DNA of 64,000 bases, taken from the NCBI GenBank assembly GCA_014905825.1, contig JACGCN010000005.1, forward strand, positions 248,001 to 312,000. The letters run 5' to 3'. This DNA is from Lyophyllum atratum (lineage: Eukaryota; Basidiomycota; Agaricomycetes; Agaricales; Lyophyllaceae). Positions 30,641 to 42,938 of this stretch are shown here, piece by piece (the first letter of the stretch is position 1; each line of letters begins with the position of its first letter). A program made the position numbers and the translations under genes. The notes under the pieces were generated by a model that was given only the letters and a program-made list of their open reading frames with translations, searched no databases and was not told the DNA's origin.

Positions 30641-31834
30641 AAGCCCAAGGTTAGGCCATGCAAGAGGTAACATTACCGTGCATTATCGAACCTGACGTCT
30701 GTAAATTTCAAGTTGAATGCAAGAAATTGACGGTCGAAAAGTGGAACGAGTCCGACAAGAATTCCTAGCTGATCCCCCGCACTTGAGGGTCGCAGCAGCG
30801 GGGGGCATTGGAAAGCAAGAGAAATATTTTCTGAGGCTCGAAGGGAAAACTGAGTAGAAAAGTCATGCAGTCAGTGCCATCTCTGACTCAAATGGAAAGA
30901 GAACCTGACGCTGCCAAGACTTCTCGCCTGGCCCTGTCGTCTTTGTTTGGCCGCTGGCGGGATCCGCCGGCGTTGCGAACACAACATGGGCGCACTTACC
31001 AAACTTGGAAGTGCACACATAACGTGAACGACAACTTGAAGAAGGCAGAAGCCGCATTCCAGTCACCTTCGATGAATTACGGTGGTATGTCTAATAGCGT
31101 GGCAGCCACCAGCGGATGTAGGATCCAGTGCCACGGAGACTTAGGGCCTTCCTAATTTCCTAATTTGGATCTTGCCGCTCACTGATGCCTAGGACCCGTC
31201 GAATTTCGGTCTCGTTGGACGGGGAATGGATCAACCCAAGCCGGATCTCTTGTAAGGGCATTTCGAACTCGTATATCCCAAAGACCTAACACTTAAGTAG
31301 ACCTCAAGGAAAAAAATCAATCTATGTTCGTCTTTGACGTCGGAAGTTGATGCTTTGACCTGCATGGCGACAATGGCCTCTCGATTTCCACCTACTTCTT
31401 TGGCCATAAGCACCATAAGTGACGACGGGGACGATGAATTCGGCTATTTGGTTCGCATTGTGGCCAATCCCGGCCACCGTTTGAGACTTTGAGTTGGCCA
31501 TGGCCAGCAGCTTGTCCACATTCTGCCTGTGTTGGGGTCTATATAATGTCCCCTCTGCCCATGGAGGACCCGCAATCTTTGAACCCTTCCATCATGCCCC
31601 ATTGTAAACCTCAGCCTTCGGTCGAACTGATCCCTTCCCGCCAGGTAAGTTATTTCTTTTGCCATCGAAAGCCTCTCTGACTTTCGCCCTAGGGAAGTCT
31701 TGCCTATCCCTTTTCAAGCTCTGAAGGCAAATTTGGACATCGCCGGAGCCATCAGGTGCCTAATTCCACTTTATCATCTCACCATCGCAGTTAACATGTC
31801 TTCCGGAAGTCCATTTTGAGCGATGTTGACCAAT
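30641..31834. other. About 1.2 kb without a firm gene; possible 5' exons of the next gene
   Basis: A short open stretch from 31544 (MSPLPMEDPQSLNP) ending at a good donor (CAG/GTAAGT, 31647) may be a 5' exon of the gene at 31.8 kb, but the onward splice pattern did not close convincingly. Confidence 0.4.
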
Positions 31835-32886
31835 ATGAACGCCTCTCAGTCTCCTCTTTATGTTCTACAGCTACAGTAAGCTCATCTGTCACGCCTTCTT
31901 GGATCTGCGTTCATATATCCTCGCATTAGATAACACAAGGCCACTTCGATTTCCCTGCAATTCGATTCGAGGAGACCGACATCGAAGTAGACTTTGGTGT
32001 ATACACCATCGAGGGGGCGACATTAGCTAGGTCAAAGCTCGTCGCAGCTCTATATCCAAGGGTACGTTCCTGCCGCTCGCACACTGATATTCACCGACAA
32101 CCCATTCAATAGGCGCTACCCGCTGACGCCCATATCACCGTGTCGCCTTGTTCAAAACCTCCCAAAGAAGGAGCTCCGCCATCCAAAATCAACTGTGGAC
32201 AGTGCTTGCTGGAAGATGCTCTTGATATCGAGGCTGGTCAGCCAGAACATCCCGTAAGGAAGACTATCGAGTTGACCTCTATGAGTTGGCTAAGCATGAT
32301 TTTTTAGAAGGACCATCCCCCGCGTATGGCTGCCAACTATGCTGTCAAGGATAGCAAGGTTGTGGGTCCCACATGCGAGGCCGCTCATGAAATCTTGTTC
32401 AAGCCTACTCAGCCATGTCCCAGATCGAAGGGCGTAGCGATGACAGACATCATGGAAATGACCGAGGTACATATGCTTGACGCTGACGCGCAGGTGATGC
32501 GCGACCTTCCATCGGGGTTGCGCCTAATCGATATCCTCCTCCAAGTGAGTAGCTTTGATGGATGATACTCCAACTCCTGTAACCGTTCCGTGCTAGTTCA
32601 CAGGGGGAGAGTCCATCAAGTTTCCCGTCCGGATTGCATGCGACTGCGGGACCATTAGCCGCGCCAAACTCGCTTGCGAGATCGCGAACGCTGTCTATAT
32701 CTATCATAAGGTTCGGGCTCCATTCCACTCATAGTTCTGCTCCACCGTTTCGCTCCCGCTAATTTTAAGCTCTAACAGACAGTTTCCAAGATCCCTATGA
32801 GCAAACTGCAGCTGCTCTCGCTAGCGTCAATTGACGAAGGGAGAAGCAGCTGGACACCGCGTTTCGCGTTGATAGAAACCGTTTAG
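31835..32886 (+). CDS. Unknown protein with a CxCG domain, about 252 aa (gene A)
   Basis: Proposed exons 31835-31861, 31930-32061, 32113-32253, 32308-32544, 32597-32710, 32779-32886; all introns phase 0. The first intron has a weak donor (GTTCTA), so the start is tentative. The protein has a polar region with two Cys-rich spots (INCGQC). Its C-terminal part matches gene B at 36-38 kb: SKGVAMTDIMEMTEVHML, then GLRLIDILLQFTG, then VRIACDCGTISRAKLACEIA and YIYHKT. The introns before FTGG and after YHK occupy the same places as in gene B. No known family recognised. The paired Cys could bind metal. Confidence 0.65.
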
Positions 32887-33425
32887 TTGTGATAAATATA
32901 TCAATTTGCCAGCATCTTTTGGACTCTCCCGTAATATATCACTTGCGAGACATGGGGGACCAATTCCGCCGAATTTCCAGAGGCCGTACTCGTTCTCAAG
33001 CCCTATATCAGTCTGTCATCACTGGGTTTGGCATTTCACAACTTCATTCATTCCAGTCACAGAATGAAAAAAACGCTGGGTAAGGCACCAAGCAGTCGGA
33101 TGGTATTGGGATGATGCCAGACTCGTTACTAATCTTGACCTTTCTAGCTACACTTTTCAGGGACTCAGTATGCACTTCGCCCTTCAAAAGTTCATGATTT
33201 TACTACTTGAAGAGACGGCTTAGATCCGCCCTACTATGTGATGCAGTTCCTTACACACTGGGAGAACTTCCTCTCCGTCCATCCGTAGAGAACAGCCTCA
33301 GGAACTCGGGTATAAAGCTGCGTGGTGAAGTACATGCCCGACTCTACATCCCCTATGATACTCTACTTTACAACCGCCATAATCAAAAAATAACAATAAT
33401 CCCTTATCGCAACAACCGATGTCAG
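32887..33425. other. Intergenic, no feature seen
   Basis: Lies between the gene A stop and the 3' end of the convergent MINDY gene. No coding frame accepted. Confidence 0.5.
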
Positions 33426-35436
33426 TTACATGATAATACAATCCTTCTTCTTCCCTTCCGCCTTTGCCTGCTTCTTACGCTCCTTCTCCCTCCGCATCTC
33501 CAGTTCCTTCTGTCTTCTCTCTGCCTCCGGCCCCGCGTTCCGCCGATCATGCTCCTCCTGCTGTTGCAGATACCTCTGATGCTCCTGCCTCGCGTAATGT
33601 TCCTCCTCAGCCTGCAGGTGCCTCGCTAGTTCTTGACTGCGAAACAAGGATCAACGATGAGCGTCGAGAAAAAAATCACCGAAGAAAGAATCAAGGACGT
33701 ACTCTGTCAAATGCGAGCCACCCTCCGCAGCTCGTGCCGCCTCCTCCTCGTGACGTTGAATATCCCTCGCCGTATCTTCCGCCGTACGGCCAGCCCAGTC
33801 GCCACCCGCAGGACTCGCACGGACGAAATCAGAGTCGACAAACAGACCAGCCGACCCATCAACGTCTTCGATGCGCTCCCACACGACCGAAGGCTCTTTC
33901 AGGAACACATAATCCGTCACAAGCGTGTAGAGCGCCGAGTCGTGTGCGGCAGGCGGTGTCTGGCTTGCTGGTGGTGCGGTGGGAGTGGTTGGCGCAAGGA
34001 TCTGACTTGGTATGGAGGAAGTCGGGCGGGGCTCGGGGGGCGCCTCCGCCACGCTGCGTGCTGATTCGGGAACGGATTGTGCGGTGAATGGTGGAACACT
34101 TTCCGGCAAGACTGGCGCGGTTGTGGTTACCGTCGCAGTCAGGCTTTGTGAAGTGGTGGAGGTGGTCGGTAGGGGAACTGTGTCTGGCTCTGCAAGCGCA
34201 TGTGTGGGCTCGAGGACGGGAGCTGTGATAAAAGGGGGGACGCTGTTGGGTAAGACTTGGGCTGCTGCGGTCAGCGGAGTGTTGCTTTCCTCCGGCCCTA
34301 GGGATGATGTGATGTCGGAGGATGTCTTTTCCGTTTCTTGGGACGGTGCGGTGGCTGTGGTTGCCGGTGCGGAAGGGTAATCGGCCACAGCCACGTCGGT
34401 GCCCGCAGTATCATCTAAGACCTCCCATTGATTTCCATTCGGCCCTTCCGACTTGTAGAGGACGGAAAGATGCGAGCTCCTGAATAGTGCGACGAGGGCT
34501 CCAGCAGGTAGGGTCGAAGCAAGGTGGAAGAGCCCGTGGTAGGTCAGCTGCGACTGGGTCTGTTCGAGGAACTGGCGAATGGTCAATGCTAAATAAGATA
34601 GATGAGATACGGAATATTAAGGTGTGATGAACACTCACCATTACGTATCTTCCTCTGTTCTACTTCCGTCCATTCTCTCTCGCGTCGTCCTGAAGCGCTG
34701 CCAACATGGTCACTTTCGCCTACGTCGATGGGAACAAGAAGTCCGCCTGCGATGTGGTCCGCTTCAGCAATGAGCCCTACTGCGCTATCGTAGTCCTCAG
34801 CGTTCTCCTCGCGCATGGCCATGGCTTCGGGTGACTCGGGGTCCGCAAGCCAGCCATGCACGAGATCGATCCCCACTTGCGAGAATAGTTTAAGCTCTCC
34901 ACCTGCGGTCTGAGTAGCAGCAAGGAATGAAGTAGATGATGTGAACAAGGGATTCAGGTCGAGACCCTCTATGACGTGTTGTTAGAACGGGTCAGGATAA
35001 TGCGAAGTGACGCGTACTTTGAGTATGGGGCATGATAGAGAGGGCATCCGATATGTCGACATTCGGAGAATGCTTGAGCAGGTACTCAGCAACGAGCTGG
35101 GAGAGAAACTCGTAGGAAACGGTGGTCCGCGTTGGTGGTTCAATGAGTATATTTCCTCGTATAATCAAGATATTGCCTGTGTGACACAAGGGCAATCGAT
35201 GTAAGGCTTGTTAGATATCCACCACCTTCGGATGAAGGCTTCTAGACGAACATATCGCGATAAATGAACATGGACTTCGAGTACTGTGTAAGTGGTGACC
35301 GTTGCTAAGTAGCCAGCACATACCCATTGAAATTTTGAGTGATAATTGGTAGAGGTCTGCCCTTGAATACAACTTGCTTTAAATACCAAACGTCTTCCTG
35401 TGAAGATCGGAGGGTTGGTGAAGGCAGATTTGACAT
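33426..35436 (-). CDS. MINDY-type (FAM63) K48-ubiquitin deubiquitinase with C-terminal CaaX, 573 aa
   Basis: Six exons on the minus strand: 35436-35324, 35274-35252, 35176-35018, 34968-34639, 34588-33703, 33636-33426; all in phase. MINDY hallmarks: VWYLKQVVFKGRPLPIITQN, the catalytic Cys in NGPCSFIAICNIL, RTTVSYEFLSQLVAEYLL, GLDLNPLF, LTYHGLFHL and the catalytic His in LFRSSHLSVLYK. MINDY enzymes trim K48-linked ubiquitin chains. A Pro/Thr/Ser-rich region of about 150 residues follows, then a charged coiled-coil (ERRQKELEMRREKERKKQA) and the end KKKDCIIM, a CaaX box preceded by lysines. That suggests farnesylation and membrane attachment. The active-site motif is split by an intron after NG. 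Confidence 0.92.
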
Positions 35437-36216
35437 CGTTGTCAACCAGTTCTAGGAACAACGTGCCAGTTCGGGGAGAACGGAAATCGAGGGCCGGTTG
35501 TTTGCCCGTGTGTATTCTACAGAGCGACAGCCTTTGCACCGCTTCGAAGCCAGATTCCCTCTCGACTCGGAACCTCCACTATTTCAGGCAGTTCTTGAGC
35601 CCTAGAACCGGCATAGTGATATAGAAGTATCTCAATCCGGTATAGGTTCGATAATCCTACCTTTCAGTCGGTCCCAATGCTCATCCTGAGCATTTGCCAA
35701 GTCTGACTGCTTTCAAAAAAAATTCCACCCCCGGCTGAGGTCGACGTTGGCACAGGCGGACCCAATCTAAGGTATAGTATACAGAGGATGATGATTGACA
35801 CTTCTATCTCAATTCAATGGCATGTAATTCCGGACATTGACTAAAGCTGGCGATATCCGAGCTGACAATGACAAAGGCCTAAGCGTTGCTTCTCGATGGA
35901 ACGTCGCCATTCTACTAAGCGAATCAACATCAGGCCCGCTCAAAGACGCTCACAGTACTGGGCATTATAGGTTGCTTCCGATGTCTTCGGAAATTGCTTA
36001 GCACATGGCCTTTCAAGATTCCAAAATTAGTACCAGCTTACAATGGGAGGACAATGCATAATGCAGTGGCGCATGCTGGCCATAACCATTTTGGGATTTC
36101 CTGGCCTGGTCAGACCCACTAACGCGGGGCTTTGACACCAGTATAAAGAGCTGCGATGAATACGGGCTGAACTACCACCCACTCACTTAGCTTGACCCCT
36201 TATCTGCTTTCCAGTC
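35437..36216. other. Divergent intergenic region
   Basis: 780 bp between the MINDY start (minus) and the gene B start (plus). No coding frame. Probable promoters for both genes, no motif singled out. Confidence 0.5.
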
Positions 36217-38427
36217 ATGGCGGGAAACCAATCAAACACCACTCAGATCGTTCTTCCTCCATGCCGCCTCCTTCTCGACGAGGTGGATTCCGCGGAAAGC
36301 AAGGCTCCTAAGGTAAGTCTGCCAGATTTACGTGCGATCCTGCCGACTAATATATGCTGTCGCGTTAGCTCACACTTCGAATCCCGCAAGTGTTCCCGCT
36401 TCGCCAAAGACCTGAAGGGCATCCCGTACGTTTCTCTGCATGCTTTCCTTGTCACCTAGACCCACACTCTTGCTTCTGATAGCCATATACCCGCGCGGAG
36501 GATGCGTACTCGATTCCGGACCTGGACTCTTACCATGCTGATGATGAGATCAGCGATAGCGAAGACGCGTCTCCCGGTGCTTTGACCGACGATGACAGCG
36601 ACAGTTCTGGGCGCTCGTCTGGTGATTCTCTTCAGACCCCTCAAACTGAGTCCGCGGTCTTCACGAAGCAGTGGTCAACGACGGCCAAACAGTATCGTCG
36701 ATCCAGACAAGCAGTAAGGGTATCGACCAATGTAAGAATTTGCCGCATACCACTATGGCCTGTTCTGATGCTTCCAATTACAGTCGACCCAGGCATCCTT
36801 TATCCCTTTTTCTCAGTCTCCCATGGAGCTCAGCCCGATCGACATTCCCTTCACCGCTTTGACGCGTCAGAGGGATTCCGATATTCCCCTCAATCAACAT
36901 AATTCCAATTCCCCTTCTTATTTTCCTGAATTTCATTTTTCACCCCCCTCCCCCGTCGAATCGAACCCCACTCCTGCTTACGCCCCCTCCTCGCCAGAAT
37001 CGCAGAAGGAAGTTCCAGCCCTCGAGGATGCGCCCAGTGCACCATCAGTCGATAAGGGCAAGCGTCGCGCCACGGAGGAGTCTCAGGCCCAAGAGCAGGA
37101 CACCCCAGCGGAAGCTCCGGCATCCCCTCCAATTTGTGAAGGCGAGAATTGCCTCAAAGCCCAGTATATAAAGGCTTTATTTGATCAGTCTCATCGTCTA
37201 CCTTCTCCCCGAACCGCTCCTTCTCCTCCGACTCCCTCGCAGGATCCTCCCACCCAGAGCGCCTCCGGCAGCAATAACTCCTCTGCCCGGCCTCCCTACC
37301 GAAGTAACACCGCTTCCAAGCCCACACCTGCTGATGGCGCCCGCTCCCTGGACTCCACTGGAAACAGCTCTACTAGTGCTAACGATGCGTCCACCGTGGA
37401 GTACACCTTCTTCAAGCAGATACCTCCTCGTCGTGCCCATATGGCTTTCGACATCGTCAAACCTGAGATAGCCTTCAGGGCTTCGAAGGGCCGTGGTGTC
37501 CCGCTGTCCGATATCATTGAATATGAGGGAATTTACATGGTTCGTGCCGCTGACACGCTCGCTTTATGGGAGGACGCTGCTCCTGGAACATCCATCGATC
37601 TTGTGATCCATGTAAGCAATTAAAGTCCCCGGCTCTACGAACCGCGAAGCTCACTGAACGATTGTATCTCTTTCCACAGTGGAAAGGTCACCAAGAGGAA
37701 AAGGTCTACCCTATCCTCGTCAAGTGTGCCTGCGGCTTCGTCATCAGGCGCGGCCAGCTCGGATTGGCGCTCGCCAAAGCCCAGATCTCATACTTCAAGG
37801 TTCGTACCTCCCCCTCTCCCCCCATTCTCGTAACCCTATAACGAAAGCCACCCTCAGACAAGCAAGCTAGACCCATCATACATCACACCCCCAGACAACA
37901 TCGATCTTTTCCACCGCTCCCACTTCATCGTCAAAGACCCCAGCACCCTCCACCTCCGCTCGCTCTTCACCCCCGACAGCGGCGTAACGTGGCGCACGCA
38001 CCACACCATCGTCGAGGACCCAAGCATTTTGACCGTCGATCCCGAGCCGCCTCGCGACCCCTCTGATGGCCAGCTGTTGTACCCCAATGCTAGGATCCTC
38101 CTTGCGTACGTACGACCTACCTGTTCCGTTGATGGGAGTAGGCTGATTTGGAGCCGCAGTGTTCATAGGTTCCATAAACAGCGGGATGAGAATGAGAGAC
38201 TGAGGGCGGAGGAGGAAGTTCGAGCCCAGGAAGAGTATAAAGCTAAGCAGGAGGCGAAGGCACTGAAGAAGCTCGAGGCGCTGGAGATGGCGAAGGCCAA
38301 GAAGGAGGCGAAGGCTAGGAAGTACGACGCGCTCGCCTTGGGCTTCGTGTCGTGCAGGATGGGGTCGATTGAGAGTAATTGTAAGTGCAAGTCTCATGGG
38401 ACTGCGAATCAGGCAACGAACAAGTAG
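36217..38427 (+). CDS. Unknown protein with disordered N-half, CxCG domain and coiled-coil, 612 aa (gene B)
   Basis: Seven exons: 36217-36312, 36369-36425, 36483-36713, 36784-37611, 37680-37799, 37858-38105, 38169-38427; all GT-AG, total in phase. Residues about 1-350 are low-complexity and acidic or Pro/Ser-rich. The conserved part is about 400-480: RASKGRGVPLSDIIEYEG, then TSIDLVIHWKGH, then ILVKCACGFVIRRGQLGLAL and ISYFKT, matching gene A including both intron positions. A DPSY-to-LLYPNARILL region follows, then a Lys/Glu/Ala coiled-coil (RLRAEEEVRAQEEYKAKQEA) and a Cys-containing tail (SNCKCKSHG). No family recognised. Gene A may be a shortened relative. Confidence 0.72.
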
Positions 38428-38464
38428 GCCACCAAACATCAATGATATAGAGTAGCGTTCCGCA

Positions 38465-38641
38465 TTGTACAAACCTTCAAAATAAAACGTGTATTAGTAT
38501 TCCCGGGCCCACTGCCGGCCTTTTGTCCCAAGGCAGGGTTTCCTGCCTTTGACGTAACAAGGTGACTGCATTGAGATACTGTAACATGATGACTATAGCT
38601 GGGTACAAAGTTTGACAGAACACATTCGATAACAGGACAAA
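38465..38641 (-). repeat. Duplicated 3'-flank sequence, copy 1
   Basis: About 177 bp that recurs at 40869-41044 with roughly 80% identity by eye (shared TTGTACAAACCTTCAAAAT, GACGTAACAAGGTGACTG, ATGACTATAGC). It sits 41 bp beyond the stop of the minus-strand coiled-coil gene, in its presumed 3' UTR or terminator. Confidence 0.8.
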
Positions 38642-38682
38642 AGCGGGGAAAGCGCGACGAGAGAGTCCAAGTAAAAGTACAC

Positions 38683-39919
38683 TCAAAGATGGGACCCTTG
38701 GTATGCATATGTAAACAAGGAATGAAGGTGTTTCCGCTCCTCAGACTCAGCCGGCACGCTCAGCACCGCCTCCCGAACATCCTGTTCTTCAGCCTCATGC
38801 GCCGACTTGTTTCCAGCCTCCCGAATCGTATTGTTGGTTTGCAAACACCACCGTATTGCATCTTCCGTTGGACGATGGTGACTCCGCAGGTTGTCGATCA
38901 CATACTCTTCGACCGGTCTGTTCCTTGAGAGTTCGGGCCACGTGTTGAACTGGAGATCCTGGAGGAAGCGGTCTCGGGTTTTGTCAAGGAGAATGCGAAG
39001 ACGAAGGGGACGGATGATCTAGAAAGCGAGAATAAGCGCACGAGCGGTATGAGGGAGGTTACGACAAACCTTGAAGAGTTCCTCATCCCCACGTCTCCGA
39101 TCCTCTTTCTCCCGTTCAAGCTCGACTTTAACCTGTTCAAGCTCGACTTTGCCCTGTTTAAGCTCGACTCTAACATTTGAGAGTTGTGATTCCCATTCTT
39201 CATCCCGACGTTTCATCATCGTCTCAATCTCAGCAAGAAGCTGGGCCTTTTCAGAAGGCAGCGGCTGGGTGGCTGCGGAGAGCAAGCGTGTAAGAGGGAC
39301 AAAAAGCGTCCAGTAGCGAGGCCTACCTTTCTGCTTTGTTTTTTTCTCCACATTTTCTCCCAGAGCGATATCGAGCCGGAGACCTTGAGCCGTCATTTCC
39401 TTCTTCGTGAAATCAAGTTCAGTCCGCGTCGTGGCGAGCTCGGAGTCTAGGAGAACCTGTGCTTCGCGCTGCTGCCTTTCACTTCGAGTTTCAATTATTC
39501 GAGCTGGATGCGGCGAAAAATGGACGGTAACGTGGTCCTTGTCGGGGAACAACTCGCCCACTGAGCGAGCCTGGTAGTCGTCAGGCAAGCCTATTCCACT
39601 TATGTCAGCAACAATCCTGTTCAATTGAGCGCCACTATAGTTACGCACTGTGCCCCACATACACCACACGTCGCTCATTCCCAGTGACTGGCAGATCCTC
39701 CTGCGTCAGTTCACTGCCAAAGACACTGTTGATTTTCTTCAACACCACACGCCTCATCTCCTCGTCCAAATCCTTCATAGGTTCATTGGGCTTGGCGTCG
39801 ACACTGAAGCCTGGGACGAAGATTTTGGACCGGATCTCTATTTTCTTGTTGGAGTTCGAACTCGAGGCTGCAGGAGACGAACGACCTTTGGCCTGGGCAG
39901 TTTTGCGGGGGGGTGCCAT
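38683..39919 (-). CDS. Coiled-coil protein of unknown function, 350 aa
   Basis: Exons on the minus strand 39919-39670, 39590-39327, 39272-39070, 39018-38683; all GT-AG and in phase. The N-terminus (MAPPRKTAQAKGRSSPA) is basic and could be a nuclear-type signal. A compact region follows (IRSKIFVPGF, then ELTQEDLPVTG, then GLPDDYQARSVGELFPD-like reading after splicing). Then comes a long heptad-type region (RSERQQREAQVLLDSELATT; VELKQGKVELEQVKVELERE). The C-terminus holds IIRPLRLRILLDKTRDRFLQ and NTWPELSRNRPVEEYVIDN. No known family recognised. Composition suggests a scaffold or nuclear structural protein. Confidence 0.75.
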
Positions 39920-40868
39920 GGTAAGATGATCTGATACACGAGGCGCGGTTTGGGCGATGCTTGGTCCTTTATCTATCGATGCCACTGATGCCACGAGGCA
40001 GTCGACGCTCTGCTGCCTAACCTGCCGAGAACCCGTCACTGCAGACTCAGACCAGTCTCGAATGGACAGAAAAACAAAGCAACGTCGCTTATATTTTCTA
40101 GCACCTCGGCGCCAACTCGTCCAAACGCTGCAGAAAAGACGTACAAGACCCATCAGCTCACCCACTTCCTCCTTTCTCCGTCCTCAACGCCGTCGTCCGA
40201 GACACATCTGTTCCGTGAGGGGGTAGCGCCCCGGTCCAGGCCACATACAATTCCATCGTCCGTCTTAATCCTCGCAGGCATTGCAGTCTCCTCCAGCTTG
40301 GGCGTAGCGGCCAGTCTACCAATATTAATCATCATTCCCGAGTACATCGAGCAGCCCGTAAACCGACCGTAATCCCACCTTCACGTTCAAACAGGTGGCC
40401 GTGTCCCTCCCCGAGGGCACCGCTATAAGTATGAGTGGATCCACCTTCTCCGTAGGACTGGACCGCATTTCGACCATCCCACGATACTGATAGTACGTAC
40501 CACTCCATTCCTTCATCGTCCTTCATCGTCTGTTCATACCCCATCGGGGCCGGGGTGAGCTTGGATCCCCGAGATCGCTACCACCTTTCCCTCCGATGCT
40601 GGGGTAGCCCTCCCTCCTCGCCTCGTGGGGGGTGCGCTGCGCATTGCGCAAGCAAGAACAACGTGTGGGTCCCGTCCTGGCCGAATAAATTCACAGGCAC
40701 CCACCCCGTGTTCGTTAGATCTGGCGATGGAGACGGTTCGCAGGTTCTGCTCTGTCACTGCGTACCCGCCCCTGTTTCTGTTTCTGCTTCTGTTTCTACT
40801 TCTACTTCCACGCACGCCCCCGGCATGGGAGACCGGAGGAATACATCATCCTTGCATCTATGTCCGCG
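39920..40868. other. About 950 bp without a gene; hexamer microsatellite
   Basis: No supportable coding frame. A short GTTTCT/ACTTCT-type repeat lies at about 40771-40810. The right part borders the second copy of the duplicated 3'-flank sequence. Confidence 0.45.
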
Positions 40869-41044
40869 TTGTACAAACCTTCAAAATGAAACATGTATTA
40901 GTAGTATCCCCACTGTCGGCCTTCTGTCTCAAGGAAGAGTTTCCTGTCTTCGACGTAACAAGGTGACTGAATTCATGTAACATAATGACTATAGCCGGGG
41001 ACAAAGGTCTACAGAACACACGCTGTAACACATAACAGAACAAA
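40869..41044 (-). repeat. Duplicated 3'-flank sequence, copy 2
   Basis: Partner of 38465-38641, lying 23 bp beyond the stop of the next minus-strand gene (leucine-rich protein). It has the same orientation relative to the gene as copy 1. Confidence 0.8.
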
Positions 41045-41066
41045 TGCGAGTGACGATCACAGCAGT

Positions 41067-42938
41067 CTACTCTCCCTCATCCACCCCATGGATCATATCC
41101 CTAACCAACATATCCATTCGTCGCATCTCCAACAGCGTGCGCAGCCTCTCCGCCATCTCCACCTTCCCACCCCCGGCAACTATATCCGGGTTCTTCATCG
41201 CATGCACCGCAAGGTTGCGCTGCAGTGCCGCGGCCGACAGGTGCATGCATGCATGTGGTTCCTTGATAAGTGGCGGACGTGGATCGAGCTCGTATTTCTT
41301 GTCCATATCTACCCATTGGTTATAAGTTTATGCGCATATAGTCACGATCTGAGGGAAGGCACGTACTTTCGACGTACTCCTCGCACGCGGTGGGGATCTC
41401 GATGTCGATGATGCGGTCCTGGTCGTAGATAATTCTGGCAAGGCGGCGGAGACCTGGCATGTAAACGCTGGTGTCGAGGATGGACAGGAATGAGAGCTTG
41501 GAGAGGAGGAGGAGAGCGGGGACGGCGTCGTCATCGATAGCAGGATTCGATCTGATAGAAAGCTGGGTTAGGGAGCGCTTGAGGGGCACGAGAAGAAAGA
41601 TTCTAGGGTGTGATCAGTCTGGGACATGGAGGGAGACGGGCGCATATGGACATACGCTTCGTTCGAGATGGAAGTGTTGTCCAAGAGCAATGTCGAGAGT
41701 TTGGGCAGGTGGTGGATATACGTAAGGTCGAAATCGTGAACGTGGATGTCGCGGAGCGAGAGCTCAGTTAGAAAAAGAAAGCTATTGGGTTGGCGGAAGA
41801 CTTGATTATAGGACGGTATCAGCTAACGAGGCAAGATTTAGGGAAGCCCTCACTTGGCAAGATGTCTCCGCAAAGGTTTAACCCGTTTGCGTCTGAAAGA
41901 GTCTCGGTGAGCGTAATCCAACGAATCTCCGAACTCCTGAACACTGCTAGGATGCGGGAGTTGAGGTAGCCTGCGCATTCATGAGCGTCGTTCGAGGCCG
42001 AATGTTTGGAATAGTACCGTTGATGCCTAGAAAATCGACGATAGACTGATGGGTAAGGTCACATAGCTGCGCAAGGCGCTCCTTGAGTCTGATGCCTGGG
42101 AGAATGCGATCGAGGAACTCGATGAAGGAATTGATGCCGCGAGGGGACTCAGTTCCGACCGGAGGTCCATACATTCGATCTGACGCAGGAATCGCATACA
42201 CATTAGCTCCTCTCGATTATGAGATGTCACACCTTCGAGATCTCGGATCCTGACCGCCAGGTCGGCCTTGTCCTCCTTGATCCCGAAATCCAGTTCTTGT
42301 GAAACGGCCGCAGGTTTGGCTTTGACAAGAGAACCAGGTCCAGCAGAGTAGCGAAGCCTCTCGTTTTTGACGCTGACATCGAAAGAGCTATCATGCACGG
42401 ATTGGATGGACCTTGCGTATTTGGGTGGGCCTTGAATTTCGCTGAAACTTTCTCGTCTTCGCTTCAGGTCTGTCGGCCGTCCATCGGGATCGAAATTTGC
42501 TTCGACACTGTTCCAAGAGTCATAATCATCTTCAAGCTCCCAGGCAGGAACAGGATAGAAAAGGTAGGGCGGATTCTCTTCACTTGAGGTCGAGCTTGTG
42601 CGGCGCCGGCCGTTAGCATCGTCCTTGCGGTTGAAAATGGGCTTCAAAGTGGGTTTCTCATGGAAATCGTCATCAGAAGAGTCGTAAGCATCCGTAAGAA
42701 GAGCATTTTCGAGTAAGCCAGCAAAAGATTTCAGAAGACGGTCATTCCGGCGAAATTTTGTCCTGCGATGAAGGGGATGCCGAAGCGATCGAAGATACGA
42801 CGTTGCAGAGACAGCTGGACAGTATAAGGGATTATTCTCGTCGACAGAAGGGACTGTGAAGTGTAGCATTGCGGTTATGTGAGGATCGAGCGGAGAAGGT
42901 TGTGGTGGTGGTGGTGGAGAGACGAGAACACGTGCCAC
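41067..42938 (-). CDS. Leucine-rich protein, probably LRR, 535 aa
   Basis: Six exons on the minus strand: 42938-42233, 42179-42018, 41970-41854, 41800-41656, 41602-41367, 41308-41067; junctions all in phase. The N-terminal 200 residues are low-complexity and charged ([27 protein letters not shown]). Then LRR-like repeats follow, with [37 protein letters not shown] and [20 protein letters not shown] spaced about 25 residues apart. A segment before them ([20 protein letters not shown]) might be a degenerate F-box-like helix, but I cannot claim that. The C-terminus is helical ([19 protein letters not shown]). A second Met 69 bp downstream is an alternative start. Function unknown. Confidence 0.75.

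Noticed and set aside
32467..32493. A 27-nt GTACAT..GCAG intron inside gene A
   Set aside because: Too short for a spliceosomal intron and divisible by three; the sequence reads through in frame.
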